A stretch of 20,000 nucleotides of DNA, taken from positions 145,001-165,000 of the forward strand of contig JAXCGZ010016982.1 in assembly GCA_037179515.1 (NCBI GenBank), read 5' to 3'. The stretch is from Halocaridina rubra (taxonomy: Eukaryota > Arthropoda > Malacostraca > Decapoda > Atyidae). Below, piece after piece: positions 10,223 through 19,789 of the stretch. The position numbers and the translations under genes were made by a program. Position 1 is the stretch's first letter. Each line of letters begins with the position of its first letter. A model generated the notes under the pieces. The model made no database searches. It saw only the letters and a list, made by a program, of their open reading frames with translations, and was not told the DNA's origin.

Positions 10223-12870
10223 TAGACATATTAACTGGGAAACCATAACAGGTGATAGTAGCTCTAAGGAGTTTTTGGAAGTAGTAGAAGACAATTTCCT
10301 TTCTCAGCATGTACTTGAAGCAACACGGGGGGTGAATACATTAGATTTAGTTCTTAGTAATAGAGAGAATATGGTTACAAATTTAGAAGTTGGTGAAAAA
10401 TTGGGCAACAGTGACCATGATTCCATTAGATTTAACATAATTTTCAAGGAAACTATAAAGGAAAATAAGAATATTGTTCCAAACTTTAGAGCAGGAGATT
10501 TTGAGGGCTTAAAAACTAAATTATCTAATGAGGTATGGGAAGGGATTTCTGGGGTACAGATGTGGGTAGTTAATCCAGCAGGTCAGGTTGCAGGTAGAGG
10601 ATTACCCCAAAATTTGAGTACCACATGCCAAGGATTATCACAAGATAAGATCAATACATTAAATTCTCTCACAGGAGAGAACAGCAGTCCGTCAGTTAAT
10701 ATAAATTTGGATGAGGAATATAACAATTTTGTCATGACTCTTAAGAATAGTCAGAGAGACTATATTCCCATGAAACATTGCAGATCAAGAAAAAATGACC
10801 CTAAATGGATGAACAATAGAAATAAGAATCTTATAGGTATTAAAAGAGGAATATACAGGAAACTAAAAAGAGGTGAAGAGCAGGTGAGGCAGCAATATAT
10901 ACAGTTAAACAGGGAAGTTAAAAAGATAGTTAGAGAGTCGAAAAGAAAATACGAAGTTAGAATAGCAGGAGAAGCTAAAGAAAATCCTAAAGGGTTTTAT
11001 CAACATTATCAAACAAAATTTAAGGAAAAAGTCGGACCAATTGAAGTAGCCAATGGCCATATCACAGATGACGATAAAGTGATGTGTACGTGTTTAAATG
11101 ATTATTTCTTATCTGTATTTACAAATGAAAACTTGGAAAATATTCCGGAAGTAGAATCCATTTACAGAGACAGTCCCGATAATATACTTAGTTCAATAAA
11201 TATTACAAGAGAGGAGGTAATAAAAGAAATAGATAAATTAAAGGCTCATAAATCTCCGGGATCTGATGGAATATATGCTAGAATATTAAAGGAATGCAAG
11301 GAAGAGCTTAGTTGTCCTCTAACTGCATTATTTAATAATTCAATAAAATTAGGATCGGTACCCATGGAGTGGAAATTGGCAGATGTGGTACCAATATTTA
11401 AAAAAGGAGAACGTGTTAAAAAGAATAATTATTGGCCGGTAAGTTTAACGTCAACAGTGGGTAAGATTCTAGAATCCATAATTGCAAATAAAATAAGGGC
11501 ACATCTAGAATTACACAGACTGATAAAACTTTCACAACACGGGTTTCTTAAGGGTTTTTCGTGCCTTACAAATTTACTGTCTTTTTATTCAGAAGTTTAC
11601 GAGGCAGTAGATTGTGGCAAAGAATATGATACAATATATCTAGATTTTAGCAAAGCTTTTGATAGAGTTCCTCACAAAAGATTAGTTAAAAAGCTGGAAG
11701 CTCATGGCATAGGAGGAGCTGTGCTCAAATGGATCAAACAATGGTTAAAAGACAGAAAACAGAGGGTTTGCATAAATGGAGAGAAATCAGAGTGGGGCTC
11801 GGTTACTAGTGGGGTACCACAAGGCTCGGTACTGGGTCCCCTATTATTCATCGTATATCTAAATGATCTGGATTCGGATATCAGTAGTAACCTAAGTAAA
11901 TTCGCAGACGACACTAAAATAGGTAGAACTATAAATGGAAAAGAAGACATTCATGCTTTACAGGAAGATCTAAATAGATTATCTGAATGGTCGGACAAAT
12001 GGCAAATGGAATTTAATGTTGAAAAATGTAAAGTAGTTAAAATGGGTACTATAAAAGACAATACTAGTTATAAGCTAAATAACCATGAAATCATGAGTTC
12101 TCAGTGTGAAAGGGATTTGGGAGTTCTTGTGAGTAGTAGTCTTAAGCCAAGAGAGCAATGCACAGCAGTCAGAAATAAAGCAAACAGAATTTTAGGATTT
12201 ATCTCAAGAAGCGTTAGCAATAGGACGGAAAAAGTTATTTTGCAGCTCTATCTTGCATTAGTTAGGCCCCATTTAGATTATGCTGTGCAGTTCTGTCACC
12301 CTATTATAGAATGGAAATTGAATCCTTGGAGAGAGTGCAGCGAAGAATGACCAAGATGATACACAATATCAGAAATCTACCATATGAGGACAGATTAAAA
12401 AACTTAATCTACATTCTCTAGAGAGGCGAAGAGTTAGGGGGGATATGATCGAAGTGTATAAATGGTTTAAAGGGATTAACAAGGGAGATATTAATAAAGT
12501 ATTAAAAATTCATGATCAAACCAGAACTCGTAATAATGGATTTAAGCTTGATAAATTTAGGTTCAGAAGGGAAATTGGTAAAAATTGGTTTGGTAATAGA
12601 GTAGCTGATGCATGGAACAAGCTTCCTAGTATGATAGTAAATGTCAATACCTTAGACACCTTCAAATGTAGATTAGATAGACATATGACAGAGGTAGGGT
12701 GGGTATGAATAGGTTAGTGCTTATTAGAAAAATCATAAAAAGAAAAATAGAATAAATAAGTAGAGTAGAATAGAATAGGTTAGACATGCTGAAAATACAC
12801 TTCAAAAATGGAGCTGCCTCGTGTGTGCCAGTAGGCATGTTGCAGTGTCCTCTATTCTTATGTTCTTATG
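10223..12870 (+). mobile_element. LINE-beta-2: 5'-truncated CR1-like copy nested in LINE-beta-1
   Basis: Begins in the last third of the endonuclease (FRHINWETITGD) and continues to the 3' UTR and tail (TTCTTATG repeats, 12854-12870). The long frame 10092-12350 starts falsely: its first 40-odd codons are antisense beta-1 3' UTR fused to LINE-beta at about 10221. True ORF2 sequence includes SLSQHVLEATRG, SDHDSIRF, NYWPVSL (usually NYRPVSL), motif A LDFSKAFDRVPH, motif B TSGVPQGSVLGPLLF and motif C FADDTKIG. A one-base loss at about 12294 shifts the frame after YAVQF, and a second one-base loss in an A-run near 12398 restores it. 12445-12708 then carries the C-terminal end. All catalytic RT motifs are present, but it is truncated and frameshifted. 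Confidence 0.9.
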
Positions 12871-15800
12871 TCATATGTCTATCTAATCTACATTTGAAGG
12901 TGTCTAAGGTATTGGCATTTACTATCCTACAAGGAACCCTGTTCCATGCATCAGCTACTCTATTACCAAACCAATTTTTACCAATTTCCCTTCTGAACCT
13001 AAATTTATCAAGCTTAAATCCATTATTACGAGTTCTGGTTTGATCATGAATTTTTAAAACTTTATTAATATCTCCCTTGTTAATCCCTTTAAACCATTTA
13101 TATACTTCAATCATATCCCCCCTAACTCTTTGCCTCTCTAGAGAATGCAGATTAAGTTTTTTTAATCTGTCCTCATATGGTAGATTTCTGATATTGTGTA
13201 TCATCTTGGTCATTCTTCGCTGCACTCTCTCTAAGGATTCAATTTCCATCCTATAATAGGGTGACCAGAATTGCACAGCATAATCTATATGGGGCCTAAC
13301 TAATGCAAGATAGAGCTGCAAAATAATTTTTTCCGTCCTATTGCTAACACTTCTTGAGATAAATCCTAAAATTCTGTTTGCTTTATTTCTGACTGCTGTG
13401 CATTGCTCTCTTGGCTTAAGATTACTACTCACAAGAACTCCCAAATCCCTTTCACACTGAGAACTCATGATTTCATGGTTATTTAGCTTATAACTCGTAT
13501 AGCGTTTTATAGTACCCATTTTAACTACTTTACATTTTTCAACATTAAATTCCATTTGCCATTTGTCCGACCATTCAGATAATCTATTTAGATCTTCCTG
13601 TAAAGCATGAATGTCTTCTTTTCCACTTATAATTCTACCTATTTTAGTGTCGTCTGATAATTTACTTAGGTTACTACTGATGTCCGAATCCAGATCATTT
13701 AGATATACGATGAATAATAGGGGACCCAGTACCGAGCCTTGTGGTACCCCACTAGTAACCGAGCCCCACTCCGATTTCTCTCCATTTATGCAAACCCTCT
13801 GTTTTCTGTCATTTAACCATACCATGAGCTTCCAGCTTTTTAACTAATCTTTTGTGAGGAACTCTATCAAAAGCTTTGCTAAAATCTAGATATATTGTAT
13901 CATATTCTTTGCCACAATCTACTGCCTCGTAAACTTCTGAATAAAAAGACAGTAAGTTTGTAAGGCACGAAAAACCCTTTAGAAACCCGTGTTGTGAAAG
14001 TTTTATCAGTCTGTGTAATTCTAGATGTGCCCTTATTTTATTTGCAATGATGGATTCCAGAATCTTACCCACTGTTGATGTTAAACTTACAGGCCTATAA
14101 TTATTCTTTTTAACTCTTTCTCCTTTTTTAAATATTGGTACCACATCTGCCAATTTCCACTCCATGGGTACCGATCCTAATTTTATTGAATTATTAAATA
14201 ATGCAGTTAGTGGACAACTAAGTTCTTCCTTGCATTCCTTTAATATTCTAGCATATATTCCATCAGGTCCCGGAGATTTATGAGCCTTTAATTTATCTAT
14301 TTCCTTTATTACCTCCTCTCTCGTAATAGTTATTGAACTAAGTATATTATCGGGACTGTCTCTGTAAATGGATTCTACTTCCGGAATATTTTCCAAGTTT
14401 TCATTGGTAAATACAGATAAGAAATAATCATTTAAATATGTACACATCACTTTATCGTCATCTGTGATATGGCCATTGGCTACTTCAATTGGTCCGACAT
14501 TTTCCTTATATTTTGTTTGATAATGTTGATAAAACCCTTTAGGATTTTCTTTAGCTTCTCCTGCTATTCTAACTTCGTATTTTCTTTTCGACTCTCTAAC
14601 TATCTTTTTAACTTCCCTGTTTAACTGTATATATTGCTGCCTCACCTGCTCTTCACCTCTTTTTAATTTCCTGTATATTCCTCTTTTAATACCTATAAGA
14701 TTCTTATTTCTATTGTTCATCCATTTAGGGTAATTTCTTCTTGATCTGCAATGTTTCATGGGAATATAGTCTCTCTGACTATTCTTAAGAGTCATGACAA
14801 AATTTTTATATTCCTCATCCAAATTTATATTAACTGACGGATCTTGTCTTGTGATAATCCTTGGCCTGTGGTACTCAATTTTCGGGGGTAATCTGCTACC
14901 TGCGACCTGACCTGCTGGATTAACTATCCACATATGTATCCCAGAAATCCCTTCCCATACCTCATTAGATAATTTAGTTTTTAAGCCCTCAAAATCTCCT
15001 GCTCTAAAGTTTGGAACAATATTCTTGTTTTCCTTTGTAGTTTCCTTCAAAATTATGTTAAATCTAATGGAATCATGGTCACTGTTGCCCAATGGCTCAC
15101 CAACTTCTAAGTTTGTAACCATATTCTCTCTATTACTATGAACTAAATCCAGTATATTCACCCCCCGTGTTGCTTCAAGTACCGTAAACACAATTAGGTA
15201 ATCACATGCTGAGAAAGGAAATTATCTTCTACTACTTCCAAAAACTCCTTAGAGCTACTATCACCTGTTATGGTTTCCCACTTAATATTTCTAAAATTAA
15301 AATCGCCTACTATGCAAACTCTATTTGACCTGGTCACTTTAGAAATTTCATCGTATATAATTTGCGAATTTATATTATCTAGATCAGGTGGTCTGTAGAC
15401 TACTCCTACAACTAGACTTTCTATATTATTTTTAATTTCAACCCATAAGGTTTCTGAATTTAGATTTGTCTTAATTCCAGACTTAATGCAGCTTCTGAGG
15501 CTATCTTTAATATAGATAATTACCCCCCCCCTCTTCTATCTGCACTGCGATCCGCATTATAAAGTTTATATCCTGTAATTATGTACTCAGCTTTAAGGTG
15601 TTTGCTCTCTAAATTAATCCAACTTTCACTAATGAATATTATATCCGGTCTCTCACTACATACTATGGCTCTCAGTTCTTCTATCTTGTTACCTAAACTA
15701 CGGCTATTTGTATAATATACTTTTAAACTTTCTCTAGATTTACCCTTCTTGTGGCTATTCTTTTTGTTAATATTTGTTCTATGTAACAAATGGTTATTAT

Positions 15801-15897
15801 CCTTAAACTCCCAGTTATTTGATCCACTATTTACTGAACCCTTACTGACTAATTTCTCTGCACAAGTATTATTTATTTCATTATTTGTATCTAACAA
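12866..15897 (-). pseudogene. LINE-beta-1 ORF2: endonuclease/reverse transcriptase, broken
   Basis: Read in pieces from high to low coordinates. 15897-15520 is the endonuclease N-terminus: YYTNSRSLGNKIEEL, PDIIFISESW and ending RRGGG, where a run of nine G puts the frame out by one. Continuing in the next frame are VIIYIKDSL, VVYRPPDL and VGDFNF. The 23-nt insertion follows at 15183-15205. Then 15191-13809 gives LEATRGVN, SDHDSIRF, the basic linker, the RT start, motif A LDFSKAFDRVPHKR and ends EAHGMVK at a deletion. 13825-12866 carries motif B SGVPQGSVLGP, motif C as LSDDTKIG (LINE-beta-2 has FADD), WSDKWQMEFN and the C-terminus DRHMT. Both catalytic Asp of motif C are kept although its first two residues changed. 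Not translatable as one protein. Confidence 0.9.
15183..15205 (+). mobile_element. minimal LINE-alpha insertion: 23 nt of 3' tail only
   Basis: CGTAAACACAATTAGG and the following 7 nt are identical to the last bases of LINE-alpha. They lie inside LINE-beta-1 at a point where LINE-beta-2 (10307-10326) reads straight through (GCATG/TACTTGAAG on the coding strand). The insert contains no coding sequence and one tail unit. A two-base AC may be duplicated at the edges. It breaks the endonuclease frame of LINE-beta-1. Confidence 0.85.
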
Positions 15898-16271
15898 AAC
15901 CCCCCTACCGCTCTGTCTATCATACCAGCCAATACCGAGACACCTGAATTAGAAAGATGCACTCCATCCCTTGCATACATATGCTTACGACTAGTGAAGT
16001 GATCCCACCCGTCTATAAAACCTATATTATTCTCCCGACAGAAGACTTCCATCCTAGCATTTACTCCTATAGCTCGAGACCACCACTCTGAACTTTGGCT
16101 AAGCCTAGGGAGAATACCACACATCACAGGAACTGCCCCCCATTTCCTGATCTTATCCAGGGCTTGTCAAAACAACCTAATCAGCTCCTCACTTCTACCA
16201 TCCTGCACGTCATTTCCACCAGCTATCAAACAAACAACATCTTTATCCTCAATCCAGCTATTTATTGACTC
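15891..16271 (-). pseudogene. LINE-beta-1 ORF1, C-terminal esterase-like (SGNH) domain
   Basis: Minus-strand translation from 16271 gives SESINSWIEDKDVVCLIAGGND, then an in-frame TGA at 16167-16169 (LF*QALDK). The open part follows: MMCGILPRL, WWSRAIGVNARMEVFC, IGFIDGWDHF and MYARDGVHLSNSG, ending VGGFC at 15891. GGND and DGVHLS correspond to block III and the Asp-x-x-His block of SGNH/GDSL hydrolases, and CR1-type LINEs are known to carry such an esterase in ORF1. The block with the nucleophilic Ser would lie upstream and is missing. The stop overlaps the beginning of the ORF2 frame, which is offset by one base at a run of six G (15900-15905). Confidence 0.8.
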
Positions 16272-16350
16272 ACTTTTTATATATATATTTTCGTTGTTTT
16301 ATTTAATGGGCTTTTCCTTCCATTTTAGACTGTATGTTAACAGTTCAGTG
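16272..16350 (+). repeat. R1 repeat, right part of a split copy
   Basis: ACTTTTTATATATATATTTT and the following 30 bp match the minus strand of 3070-3018 without a mismatch. They begin exactly where LINE-beta-1 ends. As at the other copy, this tail leads within about 30 bp into a (TA)n array. Confidence 0.85.
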
Positions 16351-16590
<240 letters not shown>

Positions 16591-16591
16591 T

Positions 16592-18120
16592 ACTATTTAT
16601 ATTTCAAAGGGGTGCTGCATAAGCAAGTTTGGGCTTCCCATAAACAATGAAAATACTTGTTAATATTGCTAAGTCCATAAGTTTGAAGGCCATACTATGT
16701 TTGATGATAATGCATAAGCTACTTTTGTTATAACAAATATGCAAAATTCAGGTGGTAGATCCTGCAATACATTAAGCCCTAGATCTCTTTAACTTCAAAA
16801 TTCTTTAACTTATCTCCTACTATTGACTATCTTGATGTGGGTCTTCTTGTACTCTTGCCCAGTCTCATTACTAATCGGACCACTTTTATTGATATTAGGC
16901 ATTTTCACTTAACATATTGAAAATGCATTTACAGCTTTATTCATATCATTTACCTATGTAAGGCATAGAAAGACCCTAAAAGTAATTCCCGTTGAACACA
17001 ACTTCTTAACTTCCAAAAGTTAGACACTAGATGTCTTATCATTACCCTGTGCTTTTCTTCATATATGCAAGGTTTTTATCACTACACCGACATATGTACA
17101 TATTCTTGCCATTTTCCTAATGAGTCTCTTACATGTATCGAGAACCTTACAAATATTTAACATTTCTTTAAAATCTCTGCAAGTTTCTTTATGGAGGTCT
17201 GCCTTCTCTGAAGCCATGTTATCTCACTGACAAAAAGTTCAAAGACTTCAAGTGATCAAATACATGATTTTTCATAACTTTCTCCAAAACTTATCTATGC
17301 TACCAAGTGAAATTGACCTATGGTTGAGAAGCATTTTTTCTCCTCCCATTCTAAGATAGGTACAGTGTTTGCTCGTTCTCAGTATCTTGGAATTTTCCCA
17401 ACCTAATTCCAAAACCTTTAAAGCAATCTACAACGTGCTGTAGCTAATGATGCTTAGCATTTATAGGTGGCTATAGTATCAGATCCCAAAACTTTTATGA
17501 GATTTAAATGCACCAATATTATACTGTAAATACTGACTGAAATCCCTTGTTCAGTTCCTCATAAGTCTAGTCTTGTGGAACTTTTGTCTGCTTATTCCAA
17601 CCTTACAACTTACTGTTTACTCTAGTCTTCCTCAATGGAAACTGTGAATGTGTTTGGGAATTTCCTTTGCTCCCCTCGCGATAAAGCCTCACATGCTTGC
17701 TTTCTATGCTTCGCTTATGCATAAGTGCTTATTGCTTGCTCTTTTATAATTCTGGCATGTGTTTATATATCTGATCCGGTTCCAACTTTTGTCTCTTCAC
17801 TCCTTAGCAATATGACATTCATTACTGAAGCTGTTCTCTTTGAGTAATAATTCTTATTCTGCATGATGACATACAACTACTAAATTAGCTTCTAATATTC
17901 CTTACAGAATATGTTACATGATTTGTACAAATTTGTTGTTAAAAAAATTCCCTTGCTGATACCTATAATGTGATCATCCACCTTTTTGTAATCTCTTTTT
18001 GAATGGTTCTTCCTCAATCGTTTCTCTGTCCCTTTGCTTTCATGCAAAACTTCAACAATGATTTACAGGGTGGTACATAGTCATGTAGTAGAGGGATAGG
18101 GAGAAAGCCATTCTGTAGAA
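16592..18120 (-). pseudogene. ancient CR1-like LINE relic related to LINE-alpha
   Basis: Collinear with minus-strand LINE-alpha but heavily diverged and full of indels. Examples: AAGGGGTGCTGCATAAGCAA (near 16608) against the YAAPFW codons; CCTAGATCTCTTT (16778) against RDLGV; CTTCTCTGAAGCCATGTTAT (17202) against QHGFREG; CTAAGATAGGTACAG (17352) against IPIFKK; ACTGTAAATACTGACTGAAA (17523) against FQSVFTV; GTACAAATTTGTTG (17925) against the NKSVQ codons. It covers the endonuclease-RT linker to past motif D and lacks the 3' UTR. No usable reading frame remains. Similarity fades beyond about 18120. Confidence 0.75.
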
Positions 18121-19286
18121 GAGCTGTCGTTAGTAGATCTTGGAGGACATAATTAAAATACAAGAATTTTAATGAACCTGTATTGATTGCTTACAAGAGT
18201 TAGCCAAAATCAAAATCAACTCATCTACAATAGATGCTCAGAAAATCTTCTAAAATATGGTTATAATGCTTACACTCATGTAAATTAATATTTGCAGTTC
18301 ACATTACAATTGTTCATGAAATAAGGAAAATTATTATTTAGAAATAAAGAACATATATTTTTACCACATCTACGAAATTATTTTACACTGATGCACATAA
18401 AAATGATAATGTCAAAATCTCTCAGACAGTACCTGCAGAAAGTCTACACTACACAGTGTTTGTTTGTTTGTTCTGGTATGATATAAAAATAAAAGTTCAG
18501 GGAACATTCATACACATTACTAAAAAGCCAGTTAGGGAGTGTTCTTTGCCATAACACTACTATCCATTGTATATTTTTTTTTATATTTTCTATTCTTGTT
18601 CTTCATTGCTTTCCAAATATAATTTGCTCTTGGCTTGCCTTTATGACTTCAAAGCTGGAAGAAAAGCGCCAATCATGAGGATATGGAAGATGGAACCATG
18701 TTCATTACCTGGAAGTGGAATGCCTGCAAACTGAGTCGAGTTGAAAATTGGATTACTGACAATTGGAAGAATGGATATGACAATGTCCACATGACATTTG
18801 GCTCCAGTGTGTTAGAAAATCTCTCCAAGGGGAATAAACTATCATTCCTTAATCAAGCGAGAAGTGACGAAGAACTAATGTAAATATTGCACATGAGATT
18901 AGTGAGTGCTGAGGGGAGATTGTGAATTGGGAGTTGATTCATTGGTACCTCTTGTGAGGGGGGGGGTGAAGGCATTTCACTCTATTGCAATGCCCATAAT
19001 ATCCACCATACCTTCTGGGAATCAACTTTGGTTTTGTGACTTTTTGACTTAATGGAAGAGGGAAAGCTTCCTTCACCTCTTCCTAGGTGGCAATTTTTTT
19101 TTTGTCTGGACTGTTCAGCATCCTAAATTTCTGAATGAGAGGATTGGAACATTAAGAATGGAAGAGACTGAAGACACTGAATGTTAGCAAGGAGTAAGCC
19201 AGGCTCCAAGTTGCACTGGAATTTTACTGTGCTCCACTGTGAAGCGACTCTTGTGAGTAATCAAGGAAGAGAGGCAGAGCTGGCCT
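18121..19286. other. no recognised gene
   Basis: AT-rich sequence with a small TTTG repeat (18460-18473) and homopolymer runs (nine G near 18959, nine T near 19094). An isolated 66-codon frame at 18683-18883 begins MEDGTMFITWKW and has no family features I recognise; it could be chance or a decayed transposon part. The first stretch may hide the decayed endonuclease of the neighbouring LINE relic, and the last may hide the N-terminal part of the transposase downstream. I could not align either. Confidence 0.5.
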
Positions 19287-19708
19287 AAAGCTTACTTCCA
19301 TGAAAAGATTTTGGAAAAAAGGTGAACCTGTTTTTGAAGGAGTCTGGGAGGGCATTTGATCCTGACAAAGTTGTCTTCTCCATAAAAGTGCTCCATCCCT
19401 TTGCACAAGATGCAAAATTTATGAGGGACTATGAGATCGAATTTTTCAATCGAACAGCATGGCCTGAAAATTTACCAGACCTAAACCCTGCAGAACACAT
19501 TGGAGCCACCCTGAAAGACAGAATGAAGATTAACATAATCAATGAATGTGATGATGATCAGTTTTCAAACACAATCTATTGACACATATACAAGATGTAT
19601 TGGAGGGATATGAGTTCGACACTGACTTCTTTGAGTTGGTTCTCTGACCCTGCCCCTCAAGATTGCAGGCTGTGTGACATGGGCGAGGTGTCTGCACTAA
19701 ATTTTGAG
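19287..19708 (+). pseudogene. Tc1/mariner transposase, C-terminal DDE part, degenerate
   Basis: Pieced together from three frames. KAYFHEKILEK (19287-19319) is followed after a shift by NLFLKESGRAFDPDKVVF and then AWPENLPDLNPAEHIGATLKDRM (in 19322-19582). After another shift near 19575 come HIQDVLEGYEFDTDFFELVL, PCPSRLQAV and HGRGVCTKF with two stops. WP-x-x-x-PDLNP-x-E is the hallmark of the third catalytic block of Tc1-like transposases, and its Glu is present. The expected QDGAP-x-H block with the second catalytic Asp is replaced by FSIKVLHPF. The SRLQAV...RG...TK ending fits the usual C-terminus. Frameshifts, stops and the lost Asp make it inactive. I did not find terminal inverted repeats, and the N-terminal DNA-binding domain is not recognisable. 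Confidence 0.8.
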
Positions 19709-19789
19709 GCCTTGATAGCTTCTTTTGTTTTAGAAATAACTTAATTCAATATATTGTTCTGTATTAATATTTGTTGATATTATAACCCT
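19709..19789. other. AT-rich spacer after the transposase remnant
   Basis: Short AT-rich interval (TAACTTAATTCAATATATTG...) without features. It is a likely place for the Tc1 terminal repeat, but no partner sequence is visible in the window. Confidence 0.4.

Larger units (their letters stand above)
12871..16271 (-). mobile_element. LINE-beta-1: near full-length CR1-like element (ORF1 esterase end, ORF2)
   Basis: Minus-strand element carrying the end of ORF1 and essentially all of ORF2. Its 3' UTR has been displaced to 10058-10222. Its 5' edge at 16271 abuts the right half of the R1 repeat. A 23-nt LINE-alpha tail is inserted at 15183-15205. Damage: one premature stop in ORF1, a frameshift in a run of nine G (15523-15531), the 23-nt insertion, and a deletion of about 32 bp near 13832 in RT. 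Length and gene order match CR1 elements that encode an esterase in ORF1 and endonuclease plus RT in ORF2. Confidence 0.88.

Noticed and set aside
10055..12870. Twin priming (5' inversion) as the explanation for the inverted 3' UTR before LINE-beta-2
   Set aside because: In twin priming the inverted part comes from upstream of the direct part of the same RNA. Here the inverted part is the 3' UTR, which LINE-beta-2 also has at its own end. Insertion into LINE-beta-1 explains it better.
18683..18883. Possible small gene MEDGTMFITWKW...
   Set aside because: Isolated 66-codon frame with no family motif, no neighbouring exons I can recognise and transposon surroundings. Left unassigned.
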